Source: an uncultured Bacteroidota bacterium
GTDB lineage: Bacteria; Bacteroidota; Bacteroidia; Chitinophagales; Chitinophagaceae
NCBI GenBank assembly: GCA_903912435.1
Contig: CAIWHI010000641.1
Coordinates: forward strand, 1 to 5,119
Length of the DNA: 5,119 nt
Direction of reading: 5' to 3'
The notes under the pieces are model-generated. The model ran no database searches and was not told where the DNA came from. It saw only the letters and a list, made by a program, of their open reading frames with translations. A program made the position numbers and the translations under genes. Shown one piece after another: positions 1 through 4,663 of this stretch. Positions within the stretch are counted from its first letter, which is position 1. The number at the start of each line of letters is the position of its first letter.

Positions 1-468
1 GGTTCGCATCTCAGGCCTCGTATTACTGCACCTGAAAAATGGAAACTCCCGGTGGGTCTTAGTCTTTCATTTGAATTTGGTTTTCAGAAGGCTGAATACT
101 CGGCCAATACAGCAACCCTGGAGATGAGGCCTATTATTGATAAAAAATGGAAGGCATTTTATGTATCATTGAATCCGGTACTTGAAAAAAGCTTTGAAGG
201 TCCGGACGAAAATACCGGGCTATCATTTTCTCCTAACGTAAAAGCTAGTTATGACCTCAATAAAAAATTTGCATTGGGACTAGAATATTATGGAGGCATG
301 GGGCCAATAAAAGAACTAGTTCCATTAAAAGAGGGACAACATCAACTATTTGCAGTGACAGATATTGATTTTGGGGCAAAATGGGAGTTTAATGCCGGTT
401 TCGGATATGGATTCACAGAAAGTACAGAGAAAGCGTTGTTTAAATTAATATTAGGGCATAAGTTCTAA
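1..468 (+). CDS. Outer-membrane beta-barrel protein, C-terminal part (5' end outside window)
   Basis: The frame is open from base 1 to a TAA at 466-468, giving 155 visible codons with the start lost to the left. A GTG at codon 18 could be read as a start, but the frame is open and coding-like before it, so I treat the gene as truncated by the window edge. The protein alternates short runs of hydrophobic and polar residues with many Gly, Tyr, Phe and Trp, as in transmembrane beta-strands. Examples are SLSFEFGFQ, FALGLEYYGG and WEFNAGFGYGF. It ends in Phe (LGHKF), the usual last residue of barrels inserted by the BAM complex. The pattern of strand motifs, including RPIIDKKW, FYVSLNPVLEKSF and FSPNVKASYDL, resembles barrel proteins often annotated as MetA-pathway-of-phenol-degradation or transporter-like. 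That match is from memory. The substrate is unknown, and there is no partner gene in view. Confidence 0.75.
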   Translation, partial: GSHLRPRITAPEKWKLPVGLSLSFEFGFQKAEYSANTATLEMRPIIDKKWKAFYVSLNPVLEKSFEGPDENTGLSFSPNVKASYDLNKKFALGLEYYGGMGPIKELVPLKEGQHQLFAVTDIDFGAKWEFNAGFGYGFTESTEKALFKLILGHKF

Positions 469-541
469 TGTTTATGACAAGTCTTTCTTAGCTTATTTTT
501 TGGTGGTTCTTTAACATCAAATAATATTGGTAAAGGCAGAT

Positions 542-564
542 TTACATTGGTTTAATGTAATTTT
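542..564 (+). terminator. Perfect 7-bp inverted repeat followed by T-tract; weak terminator or operator
   Basis: TTACATT at 542-548 is the exact reverse complement of AATGTAA at 554-560, with a 5-base loop GGTTT, and is followed directly by TTTT. The shape is that of an intrinsic terminator for the barrel gene that ends 74 bp upstream. The stem has only one G-C pair, so it would be weak. It also lies 24-46 bp before the next start codon, which would equally suit an operator site. Confidence 0.3.
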
Positions 565-587
565 ATGCTTTAGGAAACACATAGACT

Positions 588-1145
588 ATGTATAAATATT
601 TAACCATCTTTTTGTTAGCAATTATTGGATTTACGTCATGCAAGAAAAAGCAAGCTGATGTATTGGCAGATATAAAGGAGAAAACAGCCAAAATCAATAA
701 AGGACTAACCTCATTAAGCCGCAAACAAGTGGATGATATTATGACACCGGGTGGTGGCACTATTATGGGCTACTATGATGGAGAGGAAGTGAAGAAAATA
801 AATGTAGAGCAATATACCGATACCTGCCGCATATTTTCAGAGTTCTATTTTGATGATGGTATGTTGATTTATGTTTTGGAGCATAACTATGTATACAATA
901 AGCCGAGGTGGTATACCGAAGAATTAGCTACAGAAAAAAAAGACAGTGTTTGGTATGATGACAAAAAAACTGTTTTAGTTAATAACCGGTACTACCTAAA
1001 ACAAAATAAGCTCATAAAATGGATAAAGGGGGATGATAATGACATAATGATCAACTCATCTGAATTCATGAATATGGAACCTAAACTATGGATAAAAGCA
1101 GTATTGCTAATTAAGGAATTGAAAGAACTGAAGAGCAATCAATAA
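588..1145 (+). CDS. Uncharacterised envelope lipoprotein, 185 aa
   Basis: The protein opens with a lipoprotein signal peptide: Lys3, a hydrophobic stretch at about residues 5-15, then lipobox F-T-S-C with the lipidated Cys at residue 18. The residues after Cys are KKKQ. This is basic, unlike the acidic surface-export signals described in some Bacteroidota, so a periplasm-facing anchor is more likely (inference). Residues 25-50 look helical and charged. The remainder is rich in Tyr, Trp and Asp, with GGGTIMGYYDGEEVKK near residues 55-70 and alternating hydrophobic segments that suggest a beta-rich fold. The C-terminal 20 residues form a Lys/Leu-rich amphipathic helix. ATG at 588 is chosen because it gives a complete signal peptide; no Shine-Dalgarno is visible. 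I do not recognise a named family. The gene converges on the glycosyltransferase with only 2 bp between stops. Confidence 0.85.
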   Translation: MYKYLTIFLLAIIGFTSCKKKQADVLADIKEKTAKINKGLTSLSRKQVDDIMTPGGGTIMGYYDGEEVKKINVEQYTDTCRIFSEFYFDDGMLIYVLEHNYVYNKPRWYTEELATEKKDSVWYDDKKTVLVNNRYYLKQNKLIKWIKGDDNDIMINSSEFMNMEPKLWIKAVLLIKELKELKSNQ

Positions 1146-1158
1146 TACTATATACTAT
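1145..1158. repeat. Tandem 7-bp repeat (ATACTAT x2) between two convergent stop codons
   Basis: ATACTAT at 1145-1151 is repeated immediately at 1152-1158. The last base of the plus-strand TAA is the first base of the repeat. The minus-strand TAG (1150-1148) lies inside the first copy. No G+C-rich hairpin is present between the two genes. Confidence 0.6.
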
Positions 1159-2245
1159 TAATCCACTGCTCAATTACACGTTCATGCTTAGCATACAATC
1201 CATTTAAATTCAATTTATTAGGTGAATATTTTTTTGAAATCTCCATAGCTTTTTTCAGATTAAACCCACTCTGACTAGTAGAATAAAAGAAACCTGATTG
1301 CATCAACTGTTTGGCTAAGTACAACTGTTCTGTTTGGCCGGGTGTAGGTATCAATATGGCTCTTTTATTTAGTGCAACCAAATCCATTATAGTAGAATAG
1401 CCACTACGGGAAATTACAATTGATGCACTCTTGATTATTTCTTCAAGTTTAGTTCCAGATAAATGCGAGTACCAGGTAATATTTCCTGGTATTTCATTAG
1501 GCACAATTGCCTTATCTGAGCCTTCAATAAATATCACTTTTGCATCAACTGCCAATACGTGCTTCCATAATATTGCAGACAAATTACTTCGTTGTGGTTC
1601 TGGTCCTGAAATTAGGATTACTATAGGGCCATTTGATGTTTTTGAAAATTGCTTTTCAGGTATAAATCTGGAAAGCAAACCTAGATATTGTGTTTTATTG
1701 GGCAATATATCAGCATGAGATAGTTTACCACCGAGGCCAGGAAAATCAAAGGAATCAACCACCCAAGTAGATGAAAACCGATTTAGTAAGTGGTATTGGA
1801 GCTTTTGGATCATCTGATTGGGCACCCTACCCAATCCTGTTTGAATATTTAATTGATGAGTGAGAATTACAGAAGGAATAGTATCATGATAAAGTCCGTA
1901 ACGGTTATCTGAAATTATGCCATCTATTGAATGCTTTTTGCATACCTCCATCAGCCATTTGCGCTCATATTGAATAACTTTCATCAATCCGGGCAATTGG
2001 GCAAAAATTCCAGCCTGCCCTACCCTATTCCATGCTGAGTACCTTATGTTGTATCCTTCAATATGTATAGTTTCTATACCACCAAAGGTTTCCTTTATAA
2101 AAGAGCACTGAAAATCATTACCCGCAAACACCGGAATATGCCCCAGGCTTATAATACAGCCTATAATAGGTATGCACCTGGTAGTATGGCCCAGCCCCCA
2201 GTCGAGAGGTGCAATTAATATTTTTTTAGGTTTGTTGTTTGGCAA
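1148..2245 (-). CDS. MurG-like (GT28-type) GT-B glycosyltransferase
   Basis: A 365-residue protein with two-domain GT-B architecture. The N-terminal Rossmann half starts with PLDWGLGHTTRC (residues 13-24). Its GLGH loop corresponds to the Gly-rich GGxGGH loop of MurG. SDNRYG lies at 112-117. The C-terminal half begins near residue 206 (PIVILISGPEPQ) and carries SRSGYSTIMDL at 279-289 and IPTPGQTEQ at 299-307, matching the nucleotide-sugar-binding region of Glyco_tran_28_C proteins. It should transfer a sugar from a nucleotide donor at the cytoplasmic face; acceptor and sugar are unknown. It is not MurG itself, since it lacks the GGTGGH motif and any peptidoglycan gene neighbours. The start is TTG at 2245. 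An in-frame TAG stands only three codons upstream and no ATG precedes the conserved KKILIAPLDWGLGH, so TTG is the best choice. There is no signal peptide. Confidence 0.88.
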   Translation of the reverse strand: MPNNKPKKILIAPLDWGLGHTTRCIPIIGCIISLGHIPVFAGNDFQCSFIKETFGGIETIHIEGYNIRYSAWNRVGQAGIFAQLPGLMKVIQYERKWLMEVCKKHSIDGIISDNRYGLYHDTIPSVILTHQLNIQTGLGRVPNQMIQKLQYHLLNRFSSTWVVDSFDFPGLGGKLSHADILPNKTQYLGLLSRFIPEKQFSKTSNGPIVILISGPEPQRSNLSAILWKHVLAVDAKVIFIEGSDKAIVPNEIPGNITWYSHLSGTKLEEIIKSASIVISRSGYSTIMDLVALNKRAILIPTPGQTEQLYLAKQLMQSGFFYSTSQSGFNLKKAMEISKKYSPNKLNLNGLYAKHERVIEQWINSI

Positions 2246-2260
2246 TAATTCCTATTTTTA
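2231..2260 (+). promoter_or_regulatory. Bacteroidota-type promoter for the 49-aa lipoprotein
   Basis: TTTG at 2231-2234 is followed after 18 bp by TATTTTTA at 2253-2260. This matches the Bacteroidota -33 TTTG and -7 TAnnTTTG pattern except for the final A. Transcription would start near 2265-2267, only about 8 bases before ATG 2274, leaving a very short leader. The upstream element lies inside the 5' end of the divergent glycosyltransferase gene. Confidence 0.45.
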
Positions 2261-2268
2261 CAAAGATA
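2261..2268 (-). promoter_or_regulatory. -7 promoter element (TATCTTTG) for the glycosyltransferase
   Basis: On the minus strand this octamer reads TATCTTTG, an exact match to TAnnTTTG. It stands 15 bp before the TTG start at 2245, so the transcript would have a leader of roughly ten bases. No TTTG lies at the usual 17-21 bp spacing upstream; the nearest (2283-2280) is only 11 bp away. The -33 element is therefore missing or degenerate. Confidence 0.5.
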
Positions 2269-2273
2269 AATTT

Positions 2274-2423
2274 ATGAAACAAAAAAACAGGAGTAAAATC
2301 GGTTATTACTTATTGATGTTAGTGGTTATCAGCATGCTAGCTGAAAGTTGTGCAGGCAGTAAAAAATGTGGCTGTGGCACCGATTTGAATAATGTTTACA
2401 AGCCATCCAGAAGATACAGATGA
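2274..2423 (+). CDS. Small cysteine-containing lipoprotein, 49 aa
   Basis: ATG at 2274 begins a basic N-terminus (MKQKNRSK), followed by a hydrophobic core at residues 11-22 and lipobox A-E-S-C with the lipidated Cys at residue 26. This is a clear type II signal peptide. The mature part is only 24 residues: AGSKK, then C-G-C-G with Cys32 and Cys34, then a polar Asn/Tyr/Pro stretch and a strongly basic tail (RRYR). The frame stays open upstream to about 2172, but that extension would put a long segment before the signal peptide and overlap the divergent gene, so ATG 2274 is preferred. A promoter-like element sits just upstream. Small lipoproteins like this are common in Bacteroidota and mostly uncharacterised. 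The paired Cys could bind metal or form a disulfide, but that is speculation. No function can be assigned. Confidence 0.72.
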   Translation: MKQKNRSKIGYYLLMLVVISMLAESCAGSKKCGCGTDLNNVYKPSRRYR

Positions 2424-2482
2424 CAATAAGTCTATATAATACCTGATTAAGGAATAATATTTGAGCCCTAAATCTTACTTAT

Positions 2483-2722
2483 ATGTGGAAGAAAAACAAA
2501 GTATGGTTGCAATTTGAGCAGAATATAATGGCCACTGACCCCCAATCTGCCATTTACCTCATTTCTTTCAATAAACATTCAGCCTTAAATAAAACATATC
2601 TGACTGCATTGGAGGTAATAGATATTCAGAAATATGCGGTTATAAATAATCCGGTAAAGGTGAAAATTGCCTTAAAAGAGAATATAAGATTGCCTTTTGT
2701 ATTTGTAATCGGTAAAAATTAG
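2483..2722 (+). CDS. Possible small orphan protein, 79 aa
   Basis: An open frame from ATG 2483 to TAG 2720-2722, beginning 59 bp after the small lipoprotein gene. The translation has a normal amino-acid mixture with no low complexity. It has a Lys/Trp-rich start (MWKKNKVW), a central segment with Ala, Leu and Ile, and a beta-like Val/Ile-rich C-terminus (NPVKVKIALKENIRLPFVFV). There is no signal peptide or membrane helix, so it would be cytoplasmic. The frame is open back to 2465, so a non-ATG start slightly upstream is possible. A TAATATTTG at about 2455-2463 resembles a -7 element with one extra base. I do not recognise a family. It could be a real small gene, the remnant of a decayed one, or a chance frame; no competing frame covers this stretch. 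It ends 21 bp from the stop of the convergent lipoprotein. Confidence 0.45.
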   Translation: MWKKNKVWLQFEQNIMATDPQSAIYLISFNKHSALNKTYLTALEVIDIQKYAVINNPVKVKIALKENIRLPFVFVIGKN

Positions 2723-2743
2723 GTATAGTTTAAAAGAACTGAA

Positions 2744-3166
2744 TTATCTTTCAATATCAATATTGGCAATTTCCGATATTTTCACAGGCTTATTTTTTGT
2801 TCTGAACGCATGGTTCCTGCTGCTTCCCATAAGGCTATCCTGAATAAGTAGTGCATTAAAATAAACCGATTTCCTACTACCATCAGTATTTGTAAGTATT
2901 ATACTTGTGCGCTTAGTAATTCCTAATAAACAGGTTTCACCTTCCTTGTCTATACATTTAATCTCCTTAATTGAGCGCCCTTCTACACTACCGGGATAGA
3001 ATTGATAAGGAGCCATTAAATTGATTGAATCTTTACTGTCTTTTTTAGACGAAGCTAATTGTTCCAGCAGGCTTTGGGTAGTAATATGATAGGTAGTATT
3101 ACACCCGAAAAGGGTAATACAGAAGAAAAATAAAATCAAAACTGATGGTCGCCTCATGTTATTCAT
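2744..3166 (-). CDS. Uncharacterised lipoprotein, 140 aa
   Basis: From ATG 3166 the product has a basic N-terminus (RRP), a very hydrophobic core (residues 8-20) and lipobox L-F-G-C with Cys at residue 22. A TTG immediately upstream (3169) and an internal ATG (3157) are alternative starts that keep the signal peptide. The mature protein begins NTTYHIT, then a short helix (QSLLEQLASSKKDSKD). A beta-rich region follows, with IKCIDKEGE, a Thr/Ile-rich strand and SRKSVYFNALLIQDSLMG, and it ends in NKPVKISEIANIDIE. This order (helix, CIDKxG, an xxYFxxxxxxDS strand, a closing IxxIxxIxIE strand) resembles a family of small Bacteroidota lipoproteins of unknown function that I recall from memory. No acidic surface-export residues follow the Cys. 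It is separated by 153 bp from the upstream same-strand gene, so it probably has its own promoter. Confidence 0.82.
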   Translation of the reverse strand: MNNMRRPSVLILFFFCITLFGCNTTYHITTQSLLEQLASSKKDSKDSINLMAPYQFYPGSVEGRSIKEIKCIDKEGETCLLGITKRTSIILTNTDGSRKSVYFNALLIQDSLMGSSRNHAFRTKNKPVKISEIANIDIER

Positions 3167-3319
3167 CAAAAAATCTATATAACTTAACCATTCCTCGAAA
3201 TATGGGGAAATAATTAATTTGCTTTGGTAAAATTAGTACATTTTAAAGCTACTTCCATTTGAGCGAAATTAATTAATTGTTTACAAGCCGATTGTGGATG
3301 CTACCAGAATTATTTTAGA

Positions 3320-4375
3320 TTACTTATAGCAACCTGCTTTAAAAATCTGCTCTTTAATTTCCTTTTCCCATTCTAATTGTTTATCAATAATTGTGCCATG
3401 ACCGGTTTCGTTGTCATATCGGTTTTCCATCTCCTTGGTTTCATTTTCAAATTGTTGCTGAAATTGCTCTAAAATTTGGGTATAATCGGCTTTGTTAAAG
3501 GTCTTTTTTTGCAACGCATTTACAAATTCACAAGCCTTAAGGGCAGTAATATCAAAATGCAACTGTTCGTGTGCGAGTACTTTAGGGTTCTTACCAGCCT
3601 CTTTAAACCAGGAAAGGCGTTTATTAAAAGTGGGGGAAATATCGATATCAAGAACTATTTGCCCATCTGAGGTAGTAACATTATAATTGAATCCAATTCC
3701 GCTGGCAGTAATGGCCATTTCGGGGCCATTACCCTGGGGTAAGCCTTTAAAATCATCAATCTTTAAAAGCTGGTTCGCAGTATAAGGGATACAATCCTGT
3801 TTATCGGTTTTGGTACTTAAAACTACATTCACTCTTACTTTATTTGAAGTGGGTATTTTAGATTTATTATTTGCCCACCAATCATCAAAGGCTTTCAAAT
3901 CGTTTGTTATTGTCTTAGCAATAAATTGCCCAATATACTTTTCAGGCTCTTCATTCAATTCGCTTTTACCGGTACCAGTATAGTCAACCAGCTTTTGACC
4001 ATCAATATAAATTCCAAATGTAATTGCAATGTTAGTTGCCCATAACCCATTCTTAAATTTACTAGAGATAGTACTTGCAATCATATGTAATTCAATAGAT
4101 TGCTTATTCGTGTTTTTTGCTATTTTTGTATCCAGATACCTTGAAAGATAATTTTGAGCATGACCATCAAAATCAAAAAAGTACTTTTTATCACCCTTTA
4201 TTTTTTCCCCCAATGATGTCTTTTCCTTCCGGTCATCAACAAACTTATCAATATAAAAGCCATTAGGTTTGTACAGTATTTCATTGACATTTAGACTAAG
4301 CAAGACTGTATTTTGTGCAATTACACTAAAACTGAACAAAATACTTAAGCTTATTAATAAGAAAATCCTGGTCAA
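3320..4375 (-). CDS. Secreted two-domain protein with DUF922-like C-terminus and HExxH zinc motif
   Basis: A 351-residue protein with a Sec signal peptide, probably cut between Ala20 and Gln21 (SVIA|QN). Residues about 21-175 form an N-terminal domain with FVDDRKEKTSLGEKIKG (45-61) and IYIDGQKLVDYTGTGKSE; this loosely resembles YajG-like lipoprotein domains (inference). Residues about 195-345 carry DUF922-type features: LLKIDDFKG, AITASGIGFNY, then VLAHEQLHFDIT with H269-E270-xx-H273, and finally YDNETGHG (320-327) before a Gln/Trp helix. HExxH is the classic zinc-protease motif, with His326 a plausible third ligand. Catalysis is unproven. The start is TTG 4375: no ATG exists between the upstream in-frame stop (4456-4454) and the signal peptide. 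It would act in the periplasm or be released. TATCTTTA at 4412-4405 is a candidate -7 element. Confidence 0.82.
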   Translation of the reverse strand: MTRIFLLISLSILFSFSVIAQNTVLLSLNVNEILYKPNGFYIDKFVDDRKEKTSLGEKIKGDKKYFFDFDGHAQNYLSRYLDTKIAKNTNKQSIELHMIASTISSKFKNGLWATNIAITFGIYIDGQKLVDYTGTGKSELNEEPEKYIGQFIAKTITNDLKAFDDWWANNKSKIPTSNKVRVNVVLSTKTDKQDCIPYTANQLLKIDDFKGLPQGNGPEMAITASGIGFNYNVTTSDGQIVLDIDISPTFNKRLSWFKEAGKNPKVLAHEQLHFDITALKACEFVNALQKKTFNKADYTQILEQFQQQFENETKEMENRYDNETGHGTIIDKQLEWEKEIKEQIFKAGCYK

Positions 4376-4404
4376 ATTATTTCTTGTTTTTGTAAGAGTA
4401 AAGG

Positions 4405-4412
4405 TAAAGATA
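4405..4412 (-). promoter_or_regulatory. Candidate -7 element for the HExxH protein gene
   Basis: The minus strand reads TATCTTTA, one base off TAnnTTTG, 29 bp before the TTG start at 4375. No TTTG is present at the expected upstream distance, so this rests on one element and the leader length only. Confidence 0.25.
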
Positions 4413-4533
4413 ACCCAACTAAAGTTTAGGTGTATATCTATAACAAGAGAATATTATCCTTTATTTAACCATAGTTTTCCAATTTCGCTTACAGGAATAA
4501 ATGGGAAAGAGTAAATACTTACAAGTAATTTAA

Positions 4534-4566
4534 TTTGCCCGATTAGCCCAACTATTACTAACTTTA
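4534..4566 (+). promoter_or_regulatory. Candidate Bacteroidota-type promoter for the thiolase
   Basis: TTTG at 4534-4537 and TAACTTTA at 4559-4566 are separated by 21 bp, within the range known for Bacteroidota promoters; the -7 element differs from TAnnTTTG in its last base. A start near 4573 would leave a leader of about 90 bases before ATG 4664, containing the two TTGCAA copies. Confidence 0.35.
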
Positions 4567-4663
4567 TATCGTGGATTTAAGCAAAAGTGGATAATAATCA
4601 ACTTGCAAAATCATTCCCATTGCAACTTATACATTCATTTATAAGAACTAAGAATAATAAAGG

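Larger units (their letters stand above)
4376..4663. other. Divergent intergenic region, 288 bp, no gene seen
   Basis: A/T-rich DNA between the minus-strand HExxH gene and the plus-strand thiolase. I see no convincing coding frame and no tRNA fold. It contains a near-palindrome at 4512-4532 (TAAATACTT, AC, AAGTAATTTA; one unpaired A). It also holds a candidate thiolase promoter at 4534-4566 and two copies of TTGCAA at 4603-4608 and 4620-4625. Both directions must be transcribed from here. Confidence 0.6.

Noticed and set aside
563..760. Minus-strand 65-codon frame
   Set aside because: It is antisense to the signal peptide of the 185-aa lipoprotein, whose lipobox identifies the coding strand.
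1431..1718. Plus-strand 95-codon open frame
   Set aside because: It lies wholly inside the glycosyltransferase gene on the opposite strand and has no features of its own.
2172..2273. Upstream extension of the 49-aa lipoprotein to an earlier ATG
   Set aside because: It would place about 34 residues before a complete type II signal peptide and overlap the first 74 bp of the divergent glycosyltransferase.
2220..2300. A phase-variable (invertible) promoter in the divergent gap
   Set aside because: No flanking inverted repeats long enough for a site-specific recombinase are visible, and no recombinase gene is in the window.
3267..3278. Palindrome AATTAATTAATT between the two minus-strand genes
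   Set aside because: It is simple A/T sequence in an A/T-rich spacer; palindromes of this composition are expected by chance.
3170..3319. Promoter for the 140-aa lipoprotein in the 150-bp spacer
   Set aside because: Minus-strand TAnnTTTA octamers occur (for example TAGCTTTA and TAATTTTA), but none has a TTTG at suitable spacing or a clear position relative to the start, so I did not annotate one.
3476..3686. Two overlapping plus-strand 64-codon frames
   Set aside because: Both are antisense to the HExxH region of the secreted protein, in different frames, with no protein-like motifs.
4269..4514. Plus-strand 81-codon open frame
   Set aside because: It overlaps the signal-peptide region of the HExxH protein in antisense; its hydrophobic stretch is the complement of A/T-rich codons and not a convincing membrane protein.
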